From Allocoleopsis franciscana PCC 7113 (GTDB lineage: Bacteria > Cyanobacteriota > Cyanobacteriia > Cyanobacteriales > Coleofasciculaceae): DNA of 64,000 bases. Positions 37,342-46,888 of the stretch are shown piece after piece. The notes under the pieces were generated by a model. The model searched no databases, had not been told where the DNA came from, and saw nothing but the letters and a program-made list of their open reading frames with translations. The position numbers were made by a program, and so were the translations under genes. How positions within the stretch are numbered: position 1 is the stretch's first letter; each line of letters begins with the position of its first letter. The stretch spans positions 1,029,501-1,093,500 of the forward strand of contig NC_019738.1 in NCBI RefSeq assembly GCF_000317515.1, given 5' to 3'.

Positions 37342-37489
37342 TGGATGCCAATCTTAGCCTTTGGGAAATATTGTCCAATTTATCTGGCTTATAAAATAAA
37401 AAGAATCACCCCCAATCGAGTTGACCAGCCTCATCAATTTTTGGGGAAAGTTCATACAATTGATCGAAATGAGGAGTAGCCCCACAGAA

Positions 37490-38386
37490 ATGCTGACACA
37501 ATGGGAATGTCTTTTGAAGAATTTAGGTGAATGGCAAGGCTCATTTACCCGCGTCTCACCCCAGGGAGAACAGGTAGAGGATACACCGACAGTGGTGAGC
37601 TTGGCAGGATTAAATAATCATCAAACGATTCGTCAGATTGTACGCTATCTCCCACCCGATCAGGCGGTAAAGGAAACAGTTCTTGAGTATAGTTCTCTCA
37701 ATCGCAGTACCCTGTTTTTTGAAAATGGTGCTTTTTCCCAAGGCTCGATTCAGTGGGGGCCGTTTTCAGAATTTGGGGCAGAATTGGGTTTAATTGAGGG
37801 AAATCGTCGTTTGCGTTTGCTGCAGTTATTCAATAAAGATAGTCAGCTAGCGCAGCTAACCTTGATTCGGGAAAAACTAGCGAATACAGACACTCCAGAG
37901 CGCCCACCGCTCACGTTAGAACAGTTGCTAGGAGCATGGGAGGGAGAAGCCGTGACAATTTATCCGGATTGGCGATCGCCTGAAACTTATCCCACTCGTC
38001 TCGAAATCCACCACGAAGAGAGTGATTGCTCTGAGCGCAGCAACAAAGGCGATGACTCCACAGGGGCAGGGGGAAGCGATCGCATTGTACAACAGCTCAC
38101 GTTTGGCTCTGGGGCGTCAGCCCGAACTATCCGTTCTACGGCTAGAGTAAATGGCTCAATACTGCACTTCGACCAAAGTCCCTTACCCACTCAAGTCTTG
38201 CTGCTACCGGATGGAGCCTCTGCCAACTGCCCATTGCACATCAAACCCGGTCACCGTTTTGTGCTAGAGGTGGGTTGGTTGTTGCAACCGGATCGGCGTC
38301 AACGCTTGGTTCGCAGTTACAGTGATAGCGGGGAATGGGTGAGTCTGACTTTGGTCACAGAACACAAAGTGACAACAGGGTCGTAA
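37490..38386 (+). CDS. DUF3598 family protein (calycin-like)
   Basis: 298 residues from the ATG giving MLTQWECLLKNLGEWQGSF, which is where family members usually begin; in-frame starts at 37469 (ATG) and 37421 (TTG) give longer forms. Two related halves are visible: 'LGEWQGSFTRVSPQGE...' and 'LLGAWEGEAVTIYPDWRSPETYPT', each opening a lipocalin-like barrel. DUF3598 proteins are found mainly in cyanobacteria and plants and are related in fold to bilin lyases of the CpcS type, but a function has not been shown. A Ser/Gly/Asp-rich insert lies at about residues 185-205. Confidence 0.8.
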   Translation: MLTQWECLLKNLGEWQGSFTRVSPQGEQVEDTPTVVSLAGLNNHQTIRQIVRYLPPDQAVKETVLEYSSLNRSTLFFENGAFSQGSIQWGPFSEFGAELGLIEGNRRLRLLQLFNKDSQLAQLTLIREKLANTDTPERPPLTLEQLLGAWEGEAVTIYPDWRSPETYPTRLEIHHEESDCSERSNKGDDSTGAGGSDRIVQQLTFGSGASARTIRSTARVNGSILHFDQSPLPTQVLLLPDGASANCPLHIKPGHRFVLEVGWLLQPDRRQRLVRSYSDSGEWVSLTLVTEHKVTTGS

Positions 38387-38510
38387 ATTTACACGAAGTT
38401 GTGCTCAAATCCTCGCCCCTGCCTCTGTGCTCCCCGCCGTCTCCACTAGCCAATTAAATGCGTAACGGCTTAAAGCTCCGGCTTAAAAAGGGGGACTTTG
38501 ATTAGATTCT

Positions 38511-38529
38511 CCCCCCTTAAAAAGGGGGG
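38511..38529. repeat. CCCCCCTT-AAA-AAGGGGGG palindrome
   Basis: Perfect 8-bp stem with a 3-base loop in the 266-bp spacer between two converging genes. A half copy (TTAAAAAGGGGGA) lies 30 bp upstream. It resembles the hairpin at 25095 and is probably a dispersed repeat; it could stop transcription from both sides. Confidence 0.6.
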
Positions 38530-38652
38530 CGGGGGGGATCTTCTTTGCTACAAACAGGTAAATATAGAGGCGAGAAAACACGCTCTAGCCCCATCGGGAG
38601 TGCGTGTTACGGGAGAGATTAGATCGACCTGAGTTCAACGTAAGCGCGATCG

Positions 38653-40719
38653 CTATTTGCCATTACCATTACCATTGCCACTGGTAGCCAGAACATTTTC
38701 AGCCAATTTACCGGGAACCTCCTGGAGATGGTCATACTGCCAGTTGAAGAAACCAACACCCATCGTGAGCGATCGCAACTCAATAATAAAGTCGTGCATC
38801 TCCGCCTGAGGTAGATAGCCAGAAACATTGTCCCAACCTGTCCAATCGGAACGCCCTTCATAGCCGAGAATTTGCCCCCGACGTCCGGTGATCAGTTGCA
38901 GAGCCTTCGAGGTGAAGTCCTTGGGTACGCACACCAGAATGGTCATGATCGGTTCTAAAAGTACCGGTTCACATTTGGGCATTCCTTCCGTCATGGCTAA
39001 CCGCGCCGCCTGCTTAAAGGCTTGTTCGGAACTATCAACGTTGTGGTAAGAGCCATTCGTCAGAGTTACCGCTACATCAACCACAGGGAAACCGAGTGGT
39101 CCATGCGTCAAATACTCCCGCACCCCAATTTCTACGCCAGGGATGTACTGCTTCGGCACCACACCCCCCACAATGGTTTCCGAGAAGCTAAAGCCTTCGC
39201 CACGCGCTACCGGTTTGATATCCAAGTAAACATCCCCAAACTGCCCGTGACCGCCACTTTGATGCTTATAGCGTCCGTGGGAGTTGGTGGGTTTGCGAAT
39301 CGTTTCTTTGTAGGGAACTCGCGGCAAGTGAGTCGTCATGGGTAGGTTATACTTACGCCGCAGTCGGTCTAAGGCGACCTGAAGGTGAATTTCCCCCTGT
39401 CCCCAAAGGATAATTTCGTTGGTATCCCCGTGTTGCTCCCAAGCTAGGGAGGGGTCTTCTTCCAGCAGCTTGGTTAAGGCATTACTGAGCTTGACTTCAT
39501 CTTTGCGATTTTCGGCGGCGATCGCTAGTGCATAAACGGGTCGCAATGCCTCAGCTTTCGCCTCTTCCATCGTCCCATTGCCCGAATGGTTGGTGAGAGT
39601 TTGGCCGGTCTGAATTCCTTCTAAACGTCCAATTGCCACAATCTCACCGGCTGGCGCTTCGGAAACCGACTGCTGTTGCTGACCAAGCATCCGGTACAAA
39701 CCACCGGCCCGGACTCCATTCAGGACAATTCCATCGGTCAGTTGACCCTGCCAGACACGAACCAGAGAGAGTTTACCGCCTTGAGGGGTGTAGTAGGTTT
39801 TGAGTACCTGCGCCACTGCCGTCTCGGAGTTCATATCCAGTCCTCGTCGCTCAGCGGTCGTTTCAGGGGTTGGGGCTTCCCGCACTAGGGCATCAATCAG
39901 GTGCCTGACGCCGTAATCTTGTTCCGCAACCCCGATGAAGACGGGCACAATCAAATCTGCCCCCAATTCCATCCTCAAATCTTGGACAATTTCTTCTTGG
40001 GGTGGCTCAATTTCCTCTAATAGTTCTTCTAATAGGTGGTCATCAAAATCAGCTAGGGCTTCCAGCATTTCTGCCCTTGCCGCATGTTCTTGTTCTTTTA
40101 AGGATTCTGGCAGGGGGACTGGATCAGCAGGCGCACCGGAATGGTAATGAAAAGCTTGTTCTGTAACTAAATCAATAAACCCCAGGAGTTGTTCACCTTG
40201 ACCAATGGGATATTGATGGGGAATTAGAGGGCGTGTCGAAACCGATTTGAGGGCGTCTAAGATGGCGCGATAAGATTCCCCCCAACCGTCACCATCACAG
40301 GTGAGTCGGTCCATTTTGTTGATAAAGACGAGGTGTGGGATTTCCCAATCGTCGAGGAATTTGAATAAAGGAGCAAGGGTCAGGACGCGATCGGTCACCG
40401 GTTCACAAACAACCACCGCCGCATCGACACCAATTAGGGCGTTATAAGTTTCTTGTGCAAATTCAATAGAACCCGGACAATCGACAAAGGTGAAGCGGAT
40501 GTCTTGATGCTGGGTACTCGCCGCGCTGACTTCTACGGTCATTTGGCGATCGCGAGCCTCAGCCGCACCATCCCCTACTGTATTACCGTCTTTAATGCTG
40601 CCTTTGCGCGAAATTGCACCCGTGACAAACAACAAACTTTCTAAAAGTGTTGTTTTACCACTTAAATAGGGACCAACAATTGCCACATTACGGGTGGCAG
40701 AACTCACTTTTTGGTTCAT
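38653..40719 (-). CDS. EF-G-like translational GTPase with altered G3 motif
   Basis: 688 residues from the ATG giving MNQKVSSATRNV (GGGGGGAA just before it); a 46-codon extension is open but unlike the family. All five EF-G domains are present in order: G domain with 'GPYLSGKTT' (16-24) and 'NKMD', domain II, III, IV with 'GGVVPKQYIPGVEIGVREYL' and V ending in an Asn/Gly tail. The G3 box, normally DTPGH, reads DCPGS (80-84), so the His that triggers GTP hydrolysis is Ser. Switch I is also divergent ('GDGAAEARDRQMTVE'). It is therefore not the housekeeping fusA but an EF-G paralogue of uncertain role. Confidence 0.88.
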   Translation of the reverse strand: MNQKVSSATRNVAIVGPYLSGKTTLLESLLFVTGAISRKGSIKDGNTVGDGAAEARDRQMTVEVSAASTQHQDIRFTFVDCPGSIEFAQETYNALIGVDAAVVVCEPVTDRVLTLAPLFKFLDDWEIPHLVFINKMDRLTCDGDGWGESYRAILDALKSVSTRPLIPHQYPIGQGEQLLGFIDLVTEQAFHYHSGAPADPVPLPESLKEQEHAARAEMLEALADFDDHLLEELLEEIEPPQEEIVQDLRMELGADLIVPVFIGVAEQDYGVRHLIDALVREAPTPETTAERRGLDMNSETAVAQVLKTYYTPQGGKLSLVRVWQGQLTDGIVLNGVRAGGLYRMLGQQQQSVSEAPAGEIVAIGRLEGIQTGQTLTNHSGNGTMEEAKAEALRPVYALAIAAENRKDEVKLSNALTKLLEEDPSLAWEQHGDTNEIILWGQGEIHLQVALDRLRRKYNLPMTTHLPRVPYKETIRKPTNSHGRYKHQSGGHGQFGDVYLDIKPVARGEGFSFSETIVGGVVPKQYIPGVEIGVREYLTHGPLGFPVVDVAVTLTNGSYHNVDSSEQAFKQAARLAMTEGMPKCEPVLLEPIMTILVCVPKDFTSKALQLITGRRGQILGYEGRSDWTGWDNVSGYLPQAEMHDFIIELRSLTMGVGFFNWQYDHLQEVPGKLAENVLATSGNGNGNGK

Positions 40720-40998
40720 GATTTCCCCCCAGAATAATAAGGAGTTATGCAGATCATCTGCCGATTGGGGATTTTGATGGGTTGATTTCGGACAGTGACA
40801 TTCTCGTCTATGTGTCGCCCGCCAGTCTCGCGGAGACTCCAAAATCCTTTTATCCAAAATCTACAATCGGTTGACATAGGTCTTGTCACCTCGGCGAACT
40901 TCTCTCTGGTTGAGTCGCCGATGCCAATATGGAGATGTCATTAAACGTATCTGCCTGTGAGATTAGCGCTTCTGTTCGCCATTAAATTAAACTTGCAA

Positions 40999-41012
40999 TG
41001 TCTTGTAAGACA
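40999..41012. promoter_or_regulatory. Palindrome TGTCTT-GT-AAGACA
   Basis: A 12-of-14 symmetric sequence about 55 bp before the TPR gene start, in the spacer it shares with the divergent EF-G-like gene. Overlapping TTAAGTTAACTTAACTTA repeats follow at 41028-41045. It looks like an operator, but no regulator can be named. Confidence 0.35.
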
Positions 41013-41065
41013 AACTTCAATGGAAATTAAGTTAACTTAACTTACGTGAAGAAATTCAGGTTTAT

Positions 41066-42043
41066 ATGGATTTAAGCAACAGTTGGAAACGATTTTGTTT
41101 CAAAATCAAGCAGAATTTGCCCTATACTCGCTTGACGCTATCCCCTCACGCCTTTATTCTGACGGTTAGCTTTCTGTTATTCAGCACAAGCCTAACCGTG
41201 CTCAAACAGCCCTCTACAGCCTCAGCGCAGTCACTCCCAGTGCTGACGCCGACACAACCCGCTGCTGTTGAGTTCCTCAACAAGGGAATTGGGTTGATTC
41301 AGCAGGGAAAATTGCCAGAAGCGATCGCCGCATTTCGACAAGCCTCTCAACTCAACCCCCAACTCGCACCCGCCCACTACAATTTAGGGTTAGCCTTGCG
41401 GCAATCAGGACAATTACAAGCCTCAGCGGATGCCTTTTATCAGGCAACCCAGGTAGACCCCAATTTTGCTTTAGCCTTTGCTAATTTAGGGGCAGCGTTG
41501 TTAGAAGGGAATAATTTACAGCAAGCACGAGATTATTTGACGCGGGCACTTGAACTTGAACCCAACCTTGGTGTCGCTCATTATAACTATGGTTTGTTGC
41601 TTTCCCAAGCGGGAGATCAAGAGCAGGCGATCGATCAATTTAAAAATGCATTACAGGTGAGTCCAAATGCTCCAGAACCGGCTTATCATATCGGACTGAT
41701 TTATTTACAACAGGGCAAAATCGAAGATGCAAAAAAGCTATTCCAACAAGCCCTAAAAATTAACCCCAAATATGCGGAAGCTCATTATAATTTAGGGTCA
41801 ATTTTATTCAGCCAAGGCAACTTAGATGCGGCGCTTACAGCTTTCCGAAAAGCGGCTGAAAGTAACTCAAACTATCCCAATGCTTACTATGGTGCTGGGT
41901 TAGTATTTCTGCGGCAGAACCGATTTAGCGATGCCCAGCAAGTTTTGCAATATGCTAAAATGCTCTATACGGTGCAAGGAAATTCCCAGTGGGCAGCAAA
42001 TGCCGAGCAGTTATTACAAAAAGCACGTAATTCTACTCCCTAG
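41066..42043 (+). CDS. Exported or membrane-anchored TPR protein
   Basis: 325 residues. A hydrophobic segment at ~28-52 with an Ala-Ser-Ala-Gln site (signal peptide or anchor) is followed by seven consecutive 34-residue TPR units from residue ~72 to 315 ('PAHYNLGLALRQSGQLQASADAFYQATQVDP' type). TPR stacks bind peptides and hold complexes together. No enzymatic domain. Similar solitary TPR proteins are abundant in cyanobacteria, often with roles in photosystem assembly or secretion, but nothing here singles one out. Confidence 0.88.
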   Translation: MDLSNSWKRFCFKIKQNLPYTRLTLSPHAFILTVSFLLFSTSLTVLKQPSTASAQSLPVLTPTQPAAVEFLNKGIGLIQQGKLPEAIAAFRQASQLNPQLAPAHYNLGLALRQSGQLQASADAFYQATQVDPNFALAFANLGAALLEGNNLQQARDYLTRALELEPNLGVAHYNYGLLLSQAGDQEQAIDQFKNALQVSPNAPEPAYHIGLIYLQQGKIEDAKKLFQQALKINPKYAEAHYNLGSILFSQGNLDAALTAFRKAAESNSNYPNAYYGAGLVFLRQNRFSDAQQVLQYAKMLYTVQGNSQWAANAEQLLQKARNSTP

Positions 42044-42062
42044 AGTATCTATTACTTTCTGA

Positions 42063-42149
42063 TTAGATGGGCAGTCGCACCGTAAAAGTACTACCATTAT
42101 TTAGCTGACTTTGAACTTGAATACTGCCGTGATGTGTTCTAGCGATCGC
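42063..42149 (-). pseudogene. Histidine-kinase C-terminal fragment
   Basis: Read on the minus strand, 28 codons give 'AIARTHHGSIQVQSQLNNGSTFTVRLPI' (broken here into AIARTHHGSI, QVQSQLNN and GSTFTVRLPI) before a stop. This is the end of a HATPase domain. There is no upstream part: the fragment starts exactly at the HIP1 octamer 42142-42149. Confidence 0.75.
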
Positions 42150-42327
42150 AGGCGGCATTGTAGGTAATAAGGTGGCTGGGTTGACTGAAGAAGCGATCAA
42201 AGAAATTCAGCTAAGCTTGGGGTTAGGAGCTGACATGAAACCTGTTGAATTACCCAAAAATTATTCCTGGGAAGAACTACAGGCCCTATCCAAACCTCAA
42301 TCCGATAATTTCAGCAATGCTAGCTAA
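42142..42327 (+). pseudogene. C-terminal fragment of an unidentified protein
   Basis: Open frame of about 61 codons beginning at the same HIP1 octamer and ending TAA: AIAGGIVGNKVAGLTEEAIK, then EIQLSLGLGADMKPVELPKN, then YSWEELQALSKPQ and a short tail. It has protein-like composition but no start codon of its own except an internal ATG. The parent family is not recognised. Confidence 0.5.
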
Positions 42328-42369
42328 GCCTACTGTTCTAGCCACGTACAGCAAAGGAGAATATTTTTA

Positions 42370-42558
42370 GTGTTCCAAAACATTTGGGATAGCTTCAATT
42401 TGGCGTTGGGTTTGAATGTGGAACCCAAGACACTGACTCTGGGACAAATAGCATTGCGTGCGAGCATCATCTATATCGCAGGACTAGCAATGGTACGCAT
42501 CGCTGGCAATCAACGCTTTGCAGGTAAACACTTTAGTAGGGAATCAAACTGCTATTGA
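42370..42558 (+). pseudogene. Truncated DUF421 (YetF-like) membrane protein
   Basis: 62 residues, GTG start with AAAGGAG upstream. 'LTLGQIALRASIIYIAGLAMVRIAGNQRFAGK' is the first membrane helix and basic loop of a DUF421 protein, whose members normally exceed 150 residues. After AGK the sequence departs from the family and stops 10 codons later. The rest is absent, so this is most likely a broken gene. Confidence 0.65.
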
Positions 42559-42599
42559 ATTAGCATACTAAGTACTGAATAATCACTTTATTAATGTTG

Positions 42600-45593
42600 T
42601 CAAGACACTTGAGTCCGAGATTTTTCCAAGTTAGCTTTCGATTTTAACCGTATCATCAAGCGCCAGAGTTCTCCCAACCAAAGGATTATCGATGTTCCCG
42701 CTGTAACCGTTATCCAATCGCTGAAAGACAAAGGTACGGTTCTGAAAACACTCCCCCCAAACTGAATAATTAGGATTTGACCCAAAAAGATAGTTGCCGC
42801 AATAACTATAAATCCTTTGTTTTTAGCTAAATTAGCAAAGGCAGATTGCTTTAATCCTAAACATCGGGCATTAAATAGGTTCCAAAACTGAAACATGACA
42901 AATACAGCAAAGAAGACAGAAAGCTCATAAGGCGTTAATCCCTCATCTTTACGAATGTAGAGTAAGAAGCTCACCAGAAACACCAAAAAGCTCAAACCCG
43001 TCATAAAAATGTTCTTTGCCATGGAGGTGGAAACAATAAAGGATTCTGGGTTACGGGGAGAGCGTTCCATCACACTCCAGTGAGGGGGTTCTGTCGCTAA
43101 AGCTAATGCGGCAAATGTATCCATAATCAAATTAACCCAGAGCATTTGGGTAACGGTAAGAGGAAGCGCTACCCCCAGAAATGGGCCAAGAAAAGCAATA
43201 CCCAACGCAACGACATTAATGGTTAATTGAAACAGGATAAATCGCTGAATGTTCTCATATAAAGACCGACCCCAAACAATCGCATTGACAATACTCCCAA
43301 AAGAATCGTTCAGTAAGATAATATCACTGGCTTCTTTGGCGATCGCAGTGCCACTGCCCATCGCTAAGCCCACATGAGCTTGCTTCATTGCCGCTGCATC
43401 ATTCGTGCCGTCCCCCGTAACAGCAACAATGTGACCATTTTCCTGTAACAGCTTAACCAACCGAAATTTATCCAAAGGACAAGCTCTAGACAGAATTTTT
43501 AACTCTTTCACAGCCCGTTTGGCTTCTTCATCACTCAATTGATTAAATTGTTGACCCGTTAAATGCAAATATCTGTTTTGTCGGCAATCGTCCTCTTGCC
43601 AAAGACCAATTTGACGTGCAATTTCTTGAACTGTTTCTGGACTATCTCCCGTCACCACTTTGACTTGAATGCCGGCATCGAGACAAGCCCGAATCGCCTC
43701 AGGCACTTCTGCACGTAAGGGGTCAGAAATTGCCACAAATCCTAGCCAAGTGAGAGAATGATCAATGTCATCAATATCCAACTCACTCGCATCGGGAGAC
43801 ATATCCTGATAAGCCAATCCCAGAGTCCGCATTCCCCGTTGTTGGTAAGCTTTTAGCAGAGTCAAAATTTCGGTTTTATCACTTAGGGGAGAGTGACTTT
43901 CTTCGGTGAGAATTTGGGAACAGTGTTCTAAAATTACCTCCGGTGCACCTTTAAGATAAAGCACATCCCCACCCGTTACGGATGAAGTTCCCAACGTCCT
44001 CATGTATTTTTTTTCAGTCGAGAAGGGGGAACGAGATTTAAGCTGAAAGTGATTTCGATAAGGGATGTAATCGATATCTTGACTATCCAGCCATAACAGT
44101 AAAGCGCCTTCCGTTGCATTCCCCAAGAAATGAGGGGGTGAGAGGGGTTTCTTTTCTAAATCCGCCGTGCTGTTGGCGGCGATCGCTTCAGCAATGAAGG
44201 CTTGGATAAACTTAAAATCGGGTCGCTGTGGATTCAGTGCAGGAAAGTTAACTTCATGCACCCGCATTTGGTTTTGGGTGAGGGTGCCTGTTTTATCAGA
44301 GCAAATCACGGTCGCTGCTCCAATCGTCTCACAAGCGTGCATTCGCCGCACCAGATTATGGGAAGCCGCCATTTTTCGCATACTGTAGGCGAGGGAGAGA
44401 GTCACACTCATCGCTAAGCCTTCGGGTACTGCCACGACAATAATGGTGACGGCTACCATAAAATAATTCAGCAAGGCTCTACCCACACTACTGGGTAACC
44501 AACTCTCTCCCGCCCCAGGCATTAATCCGAAGGGATAGCCTACCGCAATCCCCAGCGCTAACAGCCCTAAACCAATACCAACTGTTTTGAGCCATTCCAC
44601 CCAGCGAGAACTTGTTAACCACTGGGGCGGTTCCACCGGAGTGCCAGCGAGTTCAAAGCCATCGTAAACCACGGGTAGCCAAACTTGCAATAGAGCCACA
44701 ATCACACTCACAATCAGCAGTCCGGCAAAATAAGCCTGTTGCAGGGTAAGACTGAGTTCTCCTGTGGTAAAGCCACGCACCAATAGCGCGACAAAGGTTA
44801 ACCCAGAAAAGGACAAGCCCACCACCCCAATCAATTTACTGAGTCGTTCGAGTTGAAAATTGAGCGGCGTTTGTTCTCCGGATTCGACTGTCGCCACCGC
44901 CATCGCCACTTTCCCGATTTCAGTTTGGTCGCCAACCGCCGTCAGCTCAAATAATCCTTCTCCCTGGTCAACAATCGTACCGCGATAAATTTTATAAGGG
45001 GGGTAAGTCGCTTCTTCACGAGCATACGCCTCAGCCTTGGCTTTGGTATACTTTTTAACTGGCTCTGATTCTCCCGTCAGTTTGGATTGATCGAGGTAAA
45101 GAGAGATTTCTTCGAGGACTTCTCCATCTGCTGGGATTTCTTGGCCCTGTTCAATATAAACAATGTCACCGACGACCAGCTCTTTACGAGGAATGCTGGT
45201 AACGCTACCATCACGGATGACTTTGGAGGAGACTTCATCATAGACTTGGTTGAGAATTTCAAACTCTTGACTGGCTTTATATTCATTAATAAAGGCGAGT
45301 GTGGTCGCCAGTAAAATGGCAACCACAATCCCCAATCCTTCCGCGTATTCGCCCTCAATCATACCTACACTGATGGCGATGACAGCGGCAATCATCAGGA
45401 TACGGATGACTGGGTCTGCAAATTTTTCTAAGAATAACATCCACCAGGGAGTGCGTTCCGGAGGGGTGAGAATGTTGGCTCCGTACTTTTGACGGTTGAC
45501 CTTCACCTGATGGGACGTAAGTCCTTGATATGGCAGGGTACGAGCACCCTTAACCGGCTCACTAGCGCTATCGCTGACGTTACGAGTAACCAT
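42600..45593 (-). CDS. Calcium-transporting P-type ATPase, PMCA-like
   Basis: 997 residues. Cation-ATPase N-terminal domain, helices 1-2, actuator with 'LTGESEPVKK', helices 3-4 with 'VPEGLAMSVTLSLAYSMRKMA', phosphorylation motif 'CSDKTGTLTQNQ' (Asp433), nucleotide-binding domain with 'KGAPEVIL', hinge 'TGDGTNDAAAMKQAHVGLAMG', and a C-terminal group of helices with 'QMLWVNLIMDTFAALALATEPP'. The 'VPEGLAMSVTLSLAYS' helix 4 and 'NLIMDTFAALALATEPP' resemble plasma-membrane Ca2+ pumps (type IIB) more than SERCA. Probably exports calcium from the cytoplasm. No calmodulin-binding tail is visible. Confidence 0.9.
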   Translation of the reverse strand: MVTRNVSDSASEPVKGARTLPYQGLTSHQVKVNRQKYGANILTPPERTPWWMLFLEKFADPVIRILMIAAVIAISVGMIEGEYAEGLGIVVAILLATTLAFINEYKASQEFEILNQVYDEVSSKVIRDGSVTSIPRKELVVGDIVYIEQGQEIPADGEVLEEISLYLDQSKLTGESEPVKKYTKAKAEAYAREEATYPPYKIYRGTIVDQGEGLFELTAVGDQTEIGKVAMAVATVESGEQTPLNFQLERLSKLIGVVGLSFSGLTFVALLVRGFTTGELSLTLQQAYFAGLLIVSVIVALLQVWLPVVYDGFELAGTPVEPPQWLTSSRWVEWLKTVGIGLGLLALGIAVGYPFGLMPGAGESWLPSSVGRALLNYFMVAVTIIVVAVPEGLAMSVTLSLAYSMRKMAASHNLVRRMHACETIGAATVICSDKTGTLTQNQMRVHEVNFPALNPQRPDFKFIQAFIAEAIAANSTADLEKKPLSPPHFLGNATEGALLLWLDSQDIDYIPYRNHFQLKSRSPFSTEKKYMRTLGTSSVTGGDVLYLKGAPEVILEHCSQILTEESHSPLSDKTEILTLLKAYQQRGMRTLGLAYQDMSPDASELDIDDIDHSLTWLGFVAISDPLRAEVPEAIRACLDAGIQVKVVTGDSPETVQEIARQIGLWQEDDCRQNRYLHLTGQQFNQLSDEEAKRAVKELKILSRACPLDKFRLVKLLQENGHIVAVTGDGTNDAAAMKQAHVGLAMGSGTAIAKEASDIILLNDSFGSIVNAIVWGRSLYENIQRFILFQLTINVVALGIAFLGPFLGVALPLTVTQMLWVNLIMDTFAALALATEPPHWSVMERSPRNPESFIVSTSMAKNIFMTGLSFLVFLVSFLLYIRKDEGLTPYELSVFFAVFVMFQFWNLFNARCLGLKQSAFANLAKNKGFIVIAATIFLGQILIIQFGGSVFRTVPLSFSDWITVTAGTSIILWLGELWRLMIRLKSKANLEKSRTQVS

Positions 45594-46334
45594 ATTCTTG
45601 GCGTTGAATAGCAGAGTTGGGGTTTTACAGGGCGTGAGCTTTTAGAGCCTCGGAATCCGCTACCCAGCCAAACTCCCAACCGAATGAATAATCTAGATCT
45701 CTAATCGTACTGTCAAATCCACAGTCCGCCGACTTCTGGCGGTAGAGTTAAGTTTTTTATTCTCCGTTTGCTGGAAAAGTTAAGATTCAAAGACCTCTAT
45801 ATCTGCCCCATTAGCTAAGGAGAAAAAATCGAAGAATCTGAAAGCCTTCAGTATAAACTTTGAAGGCTTGATTAACTCTCTATGTTAAGATAGTCGATTA
45901 CCTAATCAGGCTCTTCTATTTAAACTTGAGTCAGAACTTGGGGAACTAATGGTTGGGCTAGACAATCATAGATATTCTAAATTTTGATAATGAGCCTTCT
46001 GGCGCTGAGTTTATTAAGAAAATTAACGATTTCACCGTTTTTACTCATCCATGAGCGTGAGGGATCGGCTCAATCCTTGATCTAAAGTAGAAAAATAACT
46101 CCTATTTGACGATCTCCCGATTGCTCCTTTAGGGCAGTGTCATCGGCAATCGCGTGAGTGGAATTCAGAGTTATGGCGGAATGGTGGAGGGTTACTGATT
46201 TGTTTACGAAGAAGTCTAGAAAATCCCTGCAATGTCACCCGCAGCACTTACCCTCAGTCGCTAAAACGGCTGCCTCTGGTACTCACACGAGTCGGAGGCA
46301 CACTCCACGCTACACCCAGGCTTGGCAAACGCAC
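45594..46334. other. Spacer with a 9-bp inverted repeat
   Basis: AAGCCTTCA (45842-45850) and TGAAGGCTT (45861-45869) pair perfectly around a 10-base loop, about 250 bp upstream of the ATPase start. The open frame continues upstream of the DUF2062 start to a GTG at 46158, but that part (Arg/His/Thr-rich) shows no conservation. Nothing else is recognised. Confidence 0.45.
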
Positions 46335-46880
46335 ATGGTCAAAAGCAATCGCAAGCCGAGAGGCTCTAAGCCAAGTTGGCGGCGACGTTTACAATATTTT
46401 TATTGGCGTTTAGCCCGTTTGCGCGGACAACCAGAATCCCTGGCACGGGGTTTAGCCTGTGGCGTATTTGCTGGATTATTTCCCTTTTTTGGTTCCCAAA
46501 CACTTCTGGCTGTTTTGCTAGCCTTTCTGTTTCGGGGCAATAAAATCCTAGCCTTAGTTGGGCCTTGGATTAGTAATCCGTTTACTTCTTTACCGATTTA
46601 TGCATTTAATTTCTACATCGGGAAATGGCTGATCAACGACCATACTTCAACGAATATAAATTGGCGTTCATGGGAGGATCTTAAGGATATTAAGGAGTTA
46701 GGGATAGAAATTATCTGGCCTTTGTTTGTCGGCTGCGTGGTTGTGGGGTTTGTCTGTGCCATTATTAGTTATTTCCTCGGTTTGCGGCTAATTCGCCGAG
46801 TTCGGACTTCCCACCATGCACGTCAACGACGCAAACGGATGAAATATTTACACCAACAATATCCCGATCAGTACTCATAG
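46335..46880 (+). CDS. DUF2062 membrane protein
   Basis: 181 residues from the ATG giving MVKSNRKPRG; a GTG at 46158 and an ATG at 46173 give longer forms. A basic head ('SWRRRLQYFYWRLARLRGQPESLARGLACGVFAGLFPFFGSQ' region) leads into two or three membrane helices with 'LVGPWISNPFTSLPIYAFNF', the core of DUF2062, and a basic C-terminus. The family is sometimes fused to glycosyltransferases; its role is unknown. It converges with the methyltransferase gene 8 bp downstream. Confidence 0.85.
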   Translation: MVKSNRKPRGSKPSWRRRLQYFYWRLARLRGQPESLARGLACGVFAGLFPFFGSQTLLAVLLAFLFRGNKILALVGPWISNPFTSLPIYAFNFYIGKWLINDHTSTNINWRSWEDLKDIKELGIEIIWPLFVGCVVVGFVCAIISYFLGLRLIRRVRTSHHARQRRKRMKYLHQQYPDQYS

Positions 46881-46888
46881 ATGATCAA

